Below are positions 24,464 to 35,878 of a stretch of DNA of 64,000 nucleotides, piece after piece. The stretch comes from Hyaloperonospora brassicae. Its lineage: Eukaryota; Oomycota; Peronosporomycetes; Peronosporales; Peronosporaceae. A program made the translations under genes and the position numbers. Every line of letters starts with the position of its first letter. Position 1 is the stretch's first letter. The stretch spans positions 1 to 64,000 of the forward strand of contig CANTFL010000081.1 in the NCBI GenBank assembly GCA_947650285.1, written 5' to 3'. The notes beneath the pieces are model-generated. The model was not told where the DNA came from and made no database searches. It saw only the letters and a program-made list of their open reading frames with translations.

Positions 24464-24805
24464 ATGTTTTTAAGAAATTATGCAGTGGATCCAACAGTCG
24501 GTGATGCGGACGAAAGCTTGATATCGAAGTTGCCGCGTCGAGAGCAGGTCACCCATGCGTTTGGAAAGATCATAATTAAAAAACCCACTGGAGTCAGGAG
24601 GACATACAAAATGGTTCCGGCTGATGTGGGTACACATCCTGATGCGCGATCGGCACAATCACTACCTATTCCAGCCAACCTGCCAGACGACAGCGGTGAC
24701 GTTACATTTTCGCCATTCACCACATCTGTCACTTCAGGCGACCTGTTCATCGGTAAGGAGTTACAGACAAATTTTTATAATTGGGACGATACTGACCACT
24801 TGTGA
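24464..24805 (+). CDS. Hypothetical 113-residue frame
   Basis: It opens with ATG and has mixed composition: a basic middle (FGKIIIKKPTGVRRTYK) and a Ser/Thr/Asp-rich end. I see no signal peptide, membrane segment or known motif. The minus strand is also open over much of this range, so coding status is doubtful. It could be part of a decayed element. Confidence 0.2.
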   Translation: MFLRNYAVDPTVGDADESLISKLPRREQVTHAFGKIIIKKPTGVRRTYKMVPADVGTHPDARSAQSLPIPANLPDDSGDVTFSPFTTSVTSGDLFIGKELQTNFYNWDDTDHL

Positions 24806-25938
24806 TGATCTAAAGAGAGCAACAAACGTACGAGCTAATCTGCGGCGGTTATATCGAATGAAGCCAAAGGGGTAGGGGACGATATTGGCGCAAGCTTCCA
24901 CGGATGCGGTTTACTGAGTGAGCGTGCGGAACCCCGACTCGCCGCCAATGAAGACAATGGAAGCGATGGCGAAGACAATTGAGAGGAAGAGGGAAACCAA
25001 GTGAATTCCTCTACCAAGCGACAGATCCGGCGATGGCGAAAATTGATCTTCGAAAAAAAGAAAAAAGGCGATTACGACAGGGGCCTCGAAGAAGAACGGC
25101 CGAGCGGAATGAAGGAAACGTGCAATCATTACAGATTATCACCGTCGATGTAACAGATCTGGCAGCAATGGCAGCATACCAGGAATCAACGGTTTACGGG
25201 ACCAGCGAACAAGCCGAAGAGATGACGCCTAAATCGATTGACTTCCCTGTCACTTTAACTCAGGGTGAAGGGCCGGGGAACGGGCGTGTGTGGCATGAAG
25301 GCCGACCTGATTGCACGACGACACGGCATTGTTGGTTTCTATCTCAGAGGTGATGCTAACCGGCGGTGGCAAGCAATCTGTCCGATGAAAAAGACACCCA
25401 GTAGTGACCACAGCAAGCCTAGAATCTGCTGGCGAGACGTACGAAGTGTGCGAAGTAACAACAATGGCCAGAAGGATGATCGAGGACGGAAAATATTGGT
25501 ATTTAACCAAATTGGTGGTACACCTGGATAAGGTGAAATAAGTATTGGCAGAAGACGCCTCCAGAGCGCCAGATTGAAAGAAGGTCACCGACAATTTGTG
25601 TGAGGCTGTGGAGACAGACGCCACCGCCGGAAGTCCCACTTTGTCGCTGTAAGCCTTTGTTGATACAAACCGTAGGTAGCTGAAGTTGGGGTACGGAGTC
25701 AGCTACGGTTGCGTTCATCAAGCTGTAATTCAGGCCGGTAGAGTGATGAATTATCCATGAAATGTGACTAGGGAACTTGCTGGAATACAAACGGTCGAAC
25801 AAGATAGACCGGGAAAAGACGTAAGGCTCTCGCGGGAAAACATGGCCGAGTTCTTCCGCTTCCTGACGTCGAGAAGGTTGCTTGAGGCGCTCGGATTAAA
25901 AAAACCATAACCAAGGATACCGGAATGGAGCGCTGGGT

Positions 25939-26235
25939 ATGGCTCTGAGTGTGACTGAAAGTAGCGTGTACTTGGTATTATTAGTCGATAGACTGCGGCA
26001 AGGGAATATGTACGTGCTTGAAGTCACCAAAGACGACTTTCTTATCGTGTACGAGAGCTGTGCAAAGATGGTTCTGAGTGACCTGAATATTCAAGACATC
26101 CGGTTGATCCTTAATGTGATCAAGGATCCACGCCTGAAGTTCGACCAGGAAGTCGCAGATGATAATCCTAAGCGTGTCTTCTACACGGTGAAGGAGATGG
26201 TGCGTCGAGAGACGCAAAAGAGGGAGAGGCATTGA
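25939..26235 (+). CDS. Hypothetical 98-residue frame
   Basis: The frame alternates hydrophobic and charged residues like a folded helical protein (VYLVLLVDRLRQG, DDFLIVYESCAKMVLSDL, IRLILNVIKDPRL) and ends in a very basic tail. No family is recognised and the flanks give no exon or gag context. Its amino-acid order looks more protein-like than neighbouring frames, but there is no further support. Confidence 0.25.
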   Translation: MALSVTESSVYLVLLVDRLRQGNMYVLEVTKDDFLIVYESCAKMVLSDLNIQDIRLILNVIKDPRLKFDQEVADDNPKRVFYTVKEMVRRETQKRERH

Positions 26236-28285
26236 AATCACGAGGAGGAGATGGCAGAAGTCGGATAGATGTTAGTCGTACATCAGTAATGAAGCCGATA
26301 AACCATGTTCTTAGATAATCCGGGAAACGGAGGCTAGGAATGGCGAAGAAGGTTATAACTATACCGACAGATGTTACAATGCCAACGACTACACAGGTCG
26401 AGGTGATGAAAGTAGTTGGGTTTTTCCAACCGTGAGAAGTGAATATGAACGTATATCTTTGAACGTTTCACAACAGCAGATGATACTAAAGACACTTCAT
26501 TTATCAAACAATCGTTATGGTGCAACCACTGGGTGTTAAGTATACTGCAGCAAATAATGTTGAATATCCGCAACATCCTATTAGCGCCAAAAAGATAGAG
26601 CGAGGTCCGTCACAAAATGCATTGGGTATACAAAACCGCCCCCAGTTGACGCCACCACACAATAGAGTTGAAAATTTGGGCAGATAAATTTACCAGACGG
26701 ACTGGGATAAGTCACATATCTAGGAGACGTGTTCAGCCGATTTCATCAAGCCACAGCTGTAAACGCACGGATCGTCTGTAGTATAGTGCAGGTATTTTGA
26801 ACGTACGGTGAGCTCATTATGTGGGAGGACGCGACACCTAACTTCCGCTATGGTGGGTTGTACGTACTTTTTAGTGACCGATCTCGACACTATATAAACT
26901 GTCTAACGCGACTCCACCGCAGTGCCCAACAAAGAATGAGATGGTCGCGAAATGTCCAAGTCTTAACGGGTAAGTTGATTAATTTTATGGTTCAGCGCAT
27001 TCAGAATGATAACCCCATAAAATGACCACTCATAAGAAATTGCACACAGGGCACCAGAAGGTGAGAGTCCAAGATAGGTGGTCGTAAGTGTCGTTTTTGA
27101 GTAAACGGAGAATCTGAGCCGACAGTCGACCTGCAGCTAGAGACCGTTTTGCATGAAGATAATAATTATTTGCTCCAAAAAATTAAGGCAGAGAGTCTTT
27201 GTCAGATAGCTGGGAAAACGATCAGAAATATTCAAGCGAATAAGCACTGTTTGTAGTGCAGATGAGCCGCGGACCAGGGGGCATCCGTAAGACGGTTACA
27301 CGAGTCGGCTCAAAAACATTTTTTTTGCCAGTACGGTGATGTAGTGTGGACATCTTACAATAAGAATATTATACATTGAGCAGCAACGAGTAGGAGCCAA
27401 GCCGTAGACGCTCAATCCAGAAAATACCTAAATGAATTTGAATATTGTGTAATATTGGTCCGCGCGGAATTATAAAAAAGAGAGTATTTAACCCCGCACA
27501 TTTATGTATAAGCAGATTTGAGAAAAGCGTAAAGAAAGGCTTAAAAATAGCAAGGAAAATTCGAGTGACCGACACTGGACCCATGGCATCGCAGAGAGCG
27601 CCGCTGGAGCGCGTCACGAAAGCATCAAGTCTCAGGGGAGACAAGACCACTCAGTGACGCCGAGAGATCGATCTCCTCCTCGGTGACGGGTCCTGTGAAT
27701 GCGTGGTCACTTGAGATAAGTTTTCTGAACAAGAAAGACTTGCATAACCATCAAACCTGATCAACGACATCAGGAGGAGCTCGAGTCACCGCTGAAGTAG
27801 ACTAAAGGAGGGTTAAACGATATTCAGTAGGGTAACGACGCTTCGAAAAGAAATGCGCTAAATTCCCCGGAGAGTACATCGATGTTCCCTGAAAATAATA
27901 TAAATATAGAAATGTAGTAATTGATGACATAGAGGGTCTTGATTATACTCTCTTAAGACGAATCACAACAGCCTCATTTACCGTATCCCAACCATCAGTG
28001 GTTAGCAATGTGCGAAAGAAGAAGAGACTAGGCGAGAAAGGAAAAGGTGGATATTAGACACATTCAGCCGGATCTCAGCAGCGATAATAAGAATTTGAAA
28101 GTAATTTACAAACACCGGCGCTCTAACAAGATTGTGGAACAAGCCGGTGCAGTCGTCAGCGAAGGCAAAAAGGTGGTGAAGATGAAAATCGTCAGGAGCC
28201 GGTAGCTTAATATGACCCGTAGAGGCGCAAGAAAATAAATCAGAGGCTTGGTAAAGCGCCGAAATAGTGCTAGGGACAAGAAATA

Positions 28286-28696
28286 TGTAACGGGGCAGCC
28301 CGTTACATGGAAATTGTCATTTGAGAGATAATGACAATAAAGAATATTACGTTGAATATTCTTTTAACAATATCACCAATAGTGGTGCATTGATGGGTCG
28401 ACCAAAGAGTCTGCTCATTGGTTGATATCTTGACGATATCAACCCACCAATCGCCACAAGACGCGCGCAATGAGTGGTGAGTAGACGTCTCCATACGTTC
28501 AGTTAGATTAGTAAAATTAAGTTAAGTCAAACAGAGAGACAGTGGTTATAGACTTAGTTATATTTTATATCAGTTATACTTTTCCCTAAGACAGTGTTGC
28601 CTCTGTCTTACCTACCGCTTCCTCAGTTGCCTCCTGTACGCTTCTCGGTGCTCGATACCCTTGCGTTAAGTTCACGCAAGGGTGTGCCCCGTGGCA
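28286..28696 (+). repeat. 5' LTR
   Basis: It matches 35879-36291 closely. It contains four perfect stem-loops: ATTGTCATT/AATGACAAT (28313-28338), AAAGAATATT/AATATTCTTT, GGTTGATATC/GATATCAACC, and a fourth with 7-bp arms around ACCCTTGCG (10-bp arms in the 3' LTR). Confidence 0.9.
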
Positions 28697-28698
28697 CT

Positions 28699-28706
28699 TG
28701 GTAGCA
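28699..28706 (+). promoter_or_regulatory. Primer-binding site, initiator-Met-tRNA type
   Basis: Two bases after the LTR the sequence reads TGGTAGCA, the same eight bases that start the classic binding site for the 3' end of initiator methionine tRNA. The next bases (CTATG) depart from it. Confidence 0.6.
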
Positions 28707-28746
28707 CTATGTAGTCCTTTCAGCGACCGCCTCCACATTATCCACT

Positions 28747-29881
28747 ATGAACATGTTGGATGATGAGGAGACCTTCTTAGCCACGCGTGAGGGGTTTAAC
28801 CATCTGAGTGACATCGAATGGAGTGCGGTAGAACGCACGAGTTCTCTCCGTAGGCGAGTTCGCTATTAGCGCAATGTTGGAGTCTCTCAACAGAGACCAA
28901 CAACATGACGCTATAGCCAAGTTCATTCAAAATGAACTTGCCATCGAGAGGGAAATAGTAGCCTTTCTTCACCAGCAAGGCTCTCAACAGGCCGAGTAGT
29001 TGAGAAAATTCGGTGCCCAACAGACAGAGCTGTTGAGACAGCAGCAATTCCATGCTGCTGTGGGCGGGACGGCGCATGCGTGTCGTCGCGAAGTCATGGA
29101 AGTTGACATCTCCCAGTACAGACGAGTCCCGGAAGACTCCCTGTTACTGTGGTTTGTCGACCTCGACAGACCCTTAAGGGCTCGTCGCGTCGAAATTGAG
29201 CAAATGAAACTCACATTTGCTCAAACCCACTTGGCAGGGCGTGCCAAAACTTGGTCCCTGGGGCTCGAAAGTAGCGACCCACATGTGTTAAGGTCGCTAG
29301 ATGACTTCAAGGCCCGGATCAGACAAACGTTTGAGCCGCGGCGGGCTGAGTTCAGAGCTCGTTCAGAGCCTTCGAAACTCAAGCAGGGTAAGGGTGATGT
29401 TCACGCTTACGCCCGACATATACGACTCCTCGCGAGTAGTATAACTTCTAACCCATTCCATAAAATAACGTTGATTACGGTGTTCATGCAAGGGCTCGCA
29501 GATGGGCCCGTCAGGAGCCACCTGTTCCGCCTTGAGCTGAATACGCTTGAAGAAGCGATATCAGCCGCGGAACAGGAAGACTTTAGCATTAGACCGGCTC
29601 ATGCTAGCTCAAACTCTTATCGTACACCGAGACGACAAGAGATCGGAGGTCCAGAACCAATGGACCTCTGCTATGTTGAGATCGAGAGACCTAGCTTTTC
29701 AAACAACAAGCGATTGCAGAGGTGCAATCGCTGTCAGAAGTTAGGGCACTACGCATACAAGTGTAGTGCTCCACGCCCAGTACCAAACAGTACTGAGCGA
29801 AATGGACGACCATTCGCCAGAAAGGGCAATGGGCGTGGGTCCAGCGCTGTTGCGAAGCCGCAACAGCGAGACGGACCATAA
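28747..29881 (+). pseudogene. gag: gag (capsid and zinc knuckle), broken
   Basis: Gag forms the particle that packages the element RNA. The first ATG frame (28747-28869) ends in TAG; reading continues one frame over from an ATG at 28874, meets a TAG at 28997, and is then open to 29881. The capsid part contains TFAQTHLAGRAKTW, LKQGKGDVHAYARHIRLL and ITVFMQGLADGPVRSHL, typical of retrotransposon gag. Near the end is a CX2CX4HX4C zinc knuckle (CNRCQKLGHYAYKC), followed by a basic tail. At least one frameshift and one stop disable it. The stop at 28997 lies in a Gln-rich segment and could come from CAG. Confidence 0.88.
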
Positions 29882-29952
29882 AAAAATGGTCGGGGTCAGT
29901 AGGGGCGGAGCGCCCTATTGATCCAGCAACCTCAAGAGAATTTGCAAATCTC

Positions 29953-30729
29953 TTGACGAAAGTTGCTCCAGATACACAATCATTGTGTGTCCCTGCACCT
30001 GGTGATGACATTTCGCTCACCACCTTGAATTTGGAAGCGACAAATGATTTGTCGCTTCGTGCCCTAGTAGACTGTGGGGCGTCGAACAACTTTGTTCGTC
30101 GCCAGTCACTAGAGGGTCGTAGGCTCAAGTTTGTTGAGCGCGACATTCATCTCACGAGGATGACGGTGCGCCTTGCAACAGGTGCATCGATTACCGTTGA
30201 GGAACGTGTAGTAGGAATCCACTACACGTTAGAGGGCGAACAGTACGATGATGACTTCATCGTACTGGAACTGGATGACAAATTTGATGTCATCCTGGGA
30301 TTACCTTGGCTCAGAAATTACGAGCCAAGGGTGAGCTCGCAGCATCGATCCGTAAAGATGCCTGCCGCTTGTTCATCAGATGGCCATCTGATGAACGCCA
30401 CGGAGCGTCCACAAGCGTGTGGATGTTCTGCGAGTGAGTGCGATGGCCTCACTTGCGGTTCGGTCGTTCGCACGACCGCACAAGATCACAGTGTAGTTGA
30501 TCACTACACTGTGGAGCAAGCTCCCGGTGGCTGTACAGGAGTACAGGCGGCTCCGAAGGTCCACCACTCGAAGAAGTCGAGTGGACCGGGACATGGATGC
30601 ATGCCTAGCGGGCAGCATCTTAGACAGAAGAAACCTGTTGCCTTCAATGGGCAACATGGGCATCCTAGGTCGACTGGAGGGTCGACCGTAGAGGATCAGT
30701 ACCTGACTGTGGTTGCACAGCCACAGTAA
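29953..30729 (+). pseudogene. Gypsy aspartic protease region of pol
   Basis: The 258-residue frame contains a retropepsin-like core: RALVDCGASNNFVRR, with the catalytic D-x-G-A/S loop as DCGAS, and about 80 residues later the ILGLPWL strand ahead of a 'YEPRV' segment. The protease would cut the Gag-Pol precursor. The C-terminal half is Ser/His/Gly-rich linker. The frame differs from gag's and starts 72 bp after it. The downstream join to RT needs frame changes. Confidence 0.82.
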
Positions 30730-30760
30730 GAAGACGTCGAGGGAATAAGTCCCCACGTAC

Positions 30761-32100
30761 TTGACAAAAGAAATTCCTCAAGAGTCACCTGCTGAGGGAT
30801 CAGGCCCTCAGCAACATGTGGAAGAAAGTTTCCAGGAAGAAACCGAGACGTTAAACGTCTTGGTCAATGACGGATCAAGTGTAGGCGCTTATACACTTGA
30901 TCTGATTGTGCCTCCGAAGTTAACTTCGGAGATAACTCAGTTGCCAACGCTAGAAACGAAACGGTTCTTGGGTGATCTGCGTAGTGGCAAAGTCGAGCAG
31001 ACCTGCATACTCGTCACAGAGGATGAGTACGTGGCCGATATTCGGTCGGCAACAGTATTTACTGAGAACGAACGGGTTCTCAGCAGCTCATCGATGGACT
31101 AAAAGTGTCCTCAATGAGAAGACTCGGATTGAGCGATACACGTCTCATTCCTCGGATTCACTTCAGGCAAATCTTTTGTATAAGGATTTGATCGAATTCA
31201 GGGATGTGTTTCCTGAATCTGTAACTTGTGAGTTTCCTAAGGAAAAAGGCACTCGACACGAGATCGAGCTCAAACCGGGCTCGAAGTACTGTGTCATGAA
31301 GCAGTGGCCACTGCCTCATGCACAAGTACTAGCGATCGACAAGTTCTTTGCCGATCGCTTAGCAGCGGGCCATGTGAGGGGATGTTGATTCCCTCACAGC
31401 TCTCCGACCTTCTGTGTGCGAAAGGCCACAGGAGGGTGGCGTATAGTGCACGCATTCATCAAATTGAATGCTGCAACGGTACCGGCTCAGACGCTGATAG
31501 CTAGGAAGGACGTAATCATAGATGGTATGTCAAAGGGTACCATCTTTTCGTCCATGGATCTGATAAATGGAATCTATCAGATCCTTATGCGTGAACGGGA
31601 CAACTCGTACACAGCAGTGAGCACCCCCAGCGGTATGCTGTGGGAGTGGCTGGTGATGCCACAGGTGCTGAGCAATGATCCTGCAACGTTCAACAGATAT
31701 GTTACAAATCTGTTGAGACCGGTGCGAGACTTCGCACCGAGTTACTTCGACGATGTGCTCGTCCATAGTCGAGCTATGTACGGAAAGACGGACGTTGCAG
31801 TTCATAGAACGCACGTTTGTCGGGTTCTTCAACTTATGCGCAAGTATAAGTTGTACGCAAACCTCAAGAAGTGTATATTCGCGGCTAGCGAAATACCACT
31901 TCTTGGTGCATCGTGGGTATACACGGCGTACGCCCTGATCCCGAAAAGATCAAGGCGATCACCGACTGGCCAGTTCCAGTCGATTGTAAGGGACTAAGGA
32001 ATTGCCTTGGACAAGCGGCGTACTTGCACAAGTACTCGCGCAACTACGTCGAAATGACGGTACATCTTTCTTGTTAACTAAAGAAAAATGTCAAGCGGTC
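30761..32100 (+). pseudogene. Reverse transcriptase, frameshifted
   Basis: RT copies the element RNA into DNA. A 113-residue linker frame (30761-31102) leads into EFRDVFPE and the KPGSKY...QWPLP segment that opens Gypsy RT. After a frame change near 31385 come GGWRIVHAFIKLN, FSSMDLINGIYQI and the catalytic box SYFDDVLVHS (YFDD, near 31741). A further frame change near 31900 precedes the thumb segment (ITDWPVPVDCKGLRNCLG), visible in another frame. RT is thus nearly whole in content but broken at least twice. Confidence 0.88.
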
Positions 32101-32139
32101 ATGGAACGCTGAGTGCCAGCGTTTCTTTTAAGGTATCAA

Positions 32140-32680
32140 GCGGAGCTTGATGCAGTCGCCGATCTTGGCGATTGCAGACCAGGACAGACCATTTCATGTG
32201 GTCTGTGACGCCAGCGATTTTGCGATCGGCTGTGCGTAAATGCAATTTGATGCAAATGGCGCAGAGCGCGTCATCTGTTATCAGTCGCGTCAGCTGCAGG
32301 CAGCTGAGCACAATTACCCATCGCATGACAAGAAACTCCTTGCCATGAAGTACGCACTGGCTAAGTTTCGCGTCTATCTCCTCGGAGATAGACCGTTTGT
32401 TGTCTACACGGACCATGCGTCACTACGCACGGCCGTAAACAGCCCACATCTCTCGCAAAGGATGGCGAGGTGGCTGTCTTTCTTCGCGAAGTATAGCTTC
32501 TCCGTGGAGTATAAACCAGGACGACTCAATGTCGTCGCTGATGCGCTTTCGCGCCGGCCCGATTTCGAGCCGGACGCCCATCTCAAAAGTGAGGACAATC
32601 CCACTGTTGCGACACTGTCAGTCAGTGTCCCGTCGTCAAGCTTACTTGACGACATACGAAAGGCATCCGCAAAAGATTAG
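32140..32680 (+). pseudogene. RNase H domain of pol
   Basis: It begins DQDRPFHVVCDASDFAIGCA, in which the CDAS Asp is catalytic. A TAA at 32237 interrupts, then MQFD opens a 146-residue frame with YPSHDKKLLAMKYAL (catalytic Glu region altered to Lys/Asp context), FVVYTDHASL (catalytic Asp) and YKPGRLNVVADALSRRP, the signature end of Gypsy RNase H. It would remove RNA from RNA:DNA hybrids. One in-frame stop breaks it. Confidence 0.88.
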
Positions 32681-32695
32681 GATCTTCTGCGATTA

Positions 32696-33534
32696 TTGGA
32701 GCATCTGTTGAATCCATCCAGTAAATCATTGAAGAAATTACCGGCTTTTTACCGATCCTCCTCGGATCGGTATACGACACGCAACGGGTTGCCGGCGATA
32801 CGCCTCGTGTCGTCGTCCCTGCTCATGATGATTTGCATGTACGCATTATGTACGAGTGTCACGATTCCCCAACAAGCGGCCATCGTGGTAGAGAAAAGAC
32901 TTACCTCACGGTAAGTCGCGACTTTTACTAGCCCCGCCAGTATCAGTTTGTTCGCAAGTACATACGTGCTTGCGAGGTTTGTTAACGGGTGAAGCCTAGT
33001 CCTTCATACCGTGCACCATTGCAGCCTCTGCCTGTTCCGACAGAGTGCTGGCAGTCCGTTTTAATGGACTTCGTCTTCGGTTTTCCCGAAGACGCTCACA
33101 AGAATACTGGTATCCTTGTGTTTCTTGACCGATTCAGCAAGATGGTACATCTTGCTACTGTACCCGAGTTGATCAAGGCTCAAGGTTGTGCTCGTGTCTT
33201 TCTCGACACGGTCTTCCGACTCCACGGGTTACCCCGTGAACTCGTATCCGACCGTGACCCTCGATTCGCGGCGGCATTTTGGCAAACCGTGTTCCGTACT
33301 CTCGGAACACGATTGAAGATGTCCACTTCTGACCATCGCGAATCGGATGGTCAGACGGAACGTGCGAACCGTGTCCTCGAAGAGATCCTTCAAGGATATG
33401 TCTTGTTTTCGAGTTTGAGCGAATTCCTACCCATGGTGAAATTCGCCATCAATAATTCGGTGCATGCCTCTACAAAGCACACACCGTATTACGTGAATGG
33501 CCTACGCCATCCACGCGTGCCCGCCCTTATATAG
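32696..33534 (+). pseudogene. Integrase: zinc-binding region and DD35E core
   Basis: Upstream of the core, another frame shows an HHCC-like segment (ECHDSPTSGH...YIRACEVC) broken by a TAG after RDFY and a TAA after EVC. The core is open from 32989: MDFVFGFPEDAH (first Asp), ELVSDRDPRF (second Asp), SDGQTERANRVLEEIL (Glu). It would insert the element DNA. The region ends with a TAG at 33532 near the 'HPRVPALI' word. Confidence 0.88.
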
Positions 33535-33559
33535 TGTGACTATTGGATAAGGGAAGGAG

Positions 33560-34332
33560 GGACTCGCTCGAGCAAAAACCGTTTTGGCTCTTGCTCATCA
33601 CGTGTCGACGTTAACGTCGTCACGTATGATGCCGATGTCGATCAGGTCGACATCGATGAAGAAGATCACCTCAATAATAGCGATAATGCTATTATTGACT
33701 CGTATGATGATGAAAATGCTGGTATATTCAGCATCGTCAACGAATATTCCAGCGAGGAAGAAGATAACCTCGCTGAAGAAGAGAGCAATCTCTTAGCAGT
33801 GCGCACAAAGCGCACTGAAAGACAAAACAAAGAGTTAGTAGAGAACTTTCTGCTGACTCGAGAGGCGGTAGTCCGTTTTGTTCAGGACTCCATCGCAAAT
33901 GCGGTGGATCGTCAGAAACAAAACGCAGACAAGAATGGAAGAGCGAATGTTCTTTCCTTTAAAGTTAATGACCTAGTACTACTGTCTACGGTAAACCTAC
34001 CTGGACATGCAGTCACTAGTGTCGGCAGTAATTTAATACTGCCGAAATAAATTGGTCCATTTCGTGTGTTGCACCGCAAAGGCAATGCGTACACGATCAA
34101 ATTGCCACGTAAGATGCGCACGCATCCTACGTTTTACGTGGGGAGGCTCAGGCCGTATTGTCAGTACGAATCTTCTTCTTCCGATGAAGATAGACCCCAC
34201 GTTCAAGAACCTCCACTTGATTCTTGCGTTCGCGCTCCAGACGATTCGTCTGGTCGCGTAAATGACAGACCTCAGACCTCAAACGAGAGATCTCTCCGCG
34301 TGCTGTCGCCAGCTCGCGAACGAGGGAGCTGA
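33560..34332 (+). pseudogene. Integrase C-terminal domain with acidic linker
   Basis: An acidic stretch (SYDDEN, NEYSSEEEDNLAEEES) leads into ERQNKELVENFLLTREAVVRFVQDSI, a SFKVNDLVLL strand and, after an in-frame TAA at 34048, IGPFRVLHRKGNAYTI and HPTFYVGRLRPY, the SH3-like end known from Phytophthora Gypsy integrases. It ends at 34332 and overlaps the 3' part of the antisense frame. Confidence 0.8.
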
Positions 34333-35746
34333 CGTCGCCCTCGACCTGCAGCTGCGATACCGCATACTCAGCGCGGTGCTTCTCATGCTCCGTCTCGTGT
34401 TCCTTGCGGTACTTCCGCAAGGAATTAGACAGGTCGAAACGCCTGTTCCTCTCGTGCGTCAAATCATCGCGCAATTCGTCGATTGCGGACTCATCTCGTA
34501 AGGGTCGAGATGCTGGACCTGGGGCTTTCGAGGAGGGCTTTCCTCCTTCACCACATCCTTTGGTGGACTCGCACGGTGGTCAACGCTTTCTAGTGGAGCG
34601 TATTTTAAATCACCGTGACGATTCAGGATCAAGGACGAGCTACCTTGTCCAGTGACGGGGGTATCCATCTTTTTGGAACAGCTGGGAGCCCCGCTTCCAG
34701 CTGGTGAGGGATGTGCCTGGTCTCGTCCACCAGTATGACGAGACTCATCCGATTCGTCCTGGGGCCCATCGGTAAACGAGCGCTTTTGGTGCTTGTAGAG
34801 GGATTGCAAGTTTGCAATCGCGTCCCGCATCTCACTCGAGATGTGTGCCCTTCTCCAGGGCGAACTTAGGGAGTACACATCCCTAGGTGCACGCTGGAAT
34901 TTGTCAACACAACTCGCACAAGGGTCTCCCCATGTGAGGCAAGGAATGTCTGCCTCACTCGAAAAACAGCGCAACCGGTACCTTGCACCGGTTAATGTTC
35001 GCTTTTTGGACTTGAGGCGTACCGCCTAAAGATTCTTAAGCTACCCTTCTCGTCCAAAATTCTTTACGTTTTGGACGAACGCGTTCCACGCAGCCAAAAG
35101 CGAGGCTTTGTCACGCTTTTGGTTTCCGTTACACCATCGATGTCTAAGAAAGACATCGAGATACAAATCTTCTTCAGAGCGAAAGTTCTTTGCGCTGGAA
35201 CTGAAGCCGTAAAGCTCATACGCATCGAATAGGGTATTCGATGGTGTTGGCTTGTCTCGTGAGACAAGCCATTTATGAGCCGTTCAGGCAAACGCCACGG
35301 CTTCAGCTCATCACGCTTCACAGTGGTATTCCGTGTCAGTACCACGGTTGTCAGTATGACGATGGCTTGCACCATCGTCAAGTCGCTCGTGCGAAGAAGC
35401 ACGAGTTGATCGCGGTGATGAGCAATCATACTCATCATCCGACTCATCATCACTGCCGAACAGACTGTTACGCATGTACGAGTCCGTATGCCCGGCAGTG
35501 TCGTGGATGAATGAGGCACCGCAGGTAAACGCTATGCCTCCAAAGGCTTACCGAGTCAGACACGTTTGACATGCCAGAATAGATGACCTCTATGTCAGGG
35601 TCATCATGCGTACGCGGTGTGATACCGCGTGCACCTGCAGCACCTGTTGCTGCAGGCGGAGAAGGAGCAGCAGACGGCGAATTGTCTGCCGCAGAGGCTG
35701 GCACAGCAGCGCGCTGTGCGTATCTTGAGTCACCCCACATAGACAT
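34148..35746 (-). pseudogene. Antisense gene between integrase and 3' LTR
   Basis: Reading backwards, a frame starts MSMWGDSRYAQ at 35746 with an Ala/Pro-rich stretch, then an acidic DDPDIEVIYSG block. After frame changes (near 35470 and 34975) comes a segment with a WGDPC-SC motif, SPWRRAH and DAIANLQSLYKHQKRSF, then a Ser/Pro/Asp-rich linker. After a last frame change near 34460 it closes with ~100 residues of strongly charged coiled coil (KYRKEHETEHEKHRAEY, LRSEVCHLRDQTNRLERE). Two TAGs also interrupt it near 35010-35030. I recall similar predicted proteins annotated as hypothetical in Phytophthora; function unknown. Protein-like content over 1.6 kb opposite no competing sense gene argues that it is real. 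Confidence 0.65.
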
Positions 35747-35862
35747 GTTAATTACGCAAGGTCGGGTGGAAAGTGAATGGAACGGACCCAACAAGTGCTC
35801 CCTGTCCAAATGGTGCCCAACGGGTGGCCGCCATATTTTTGATAGTCACACGGTGAATATCA

Positions 35863-35878
35863 GTTAAGGGGGGGGTGA
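35863..35878 (+). promoter_or_regulatory. Polypurine tract
   Basis: The run AAGGGGGGGGTGA directly precedes the 3' LTR and is the expected plus-strand primer. Confidence 0.8.

Larger units (their letters stand above)
24135..28285. other. Decayed, unrecognised DNA
   Basis: About 4.1 kb with only short open frames and no motif I recognise. The plus strand is purine-rich in places. The two longest frames are listed separately with low confidence. Confidence 0.4.
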
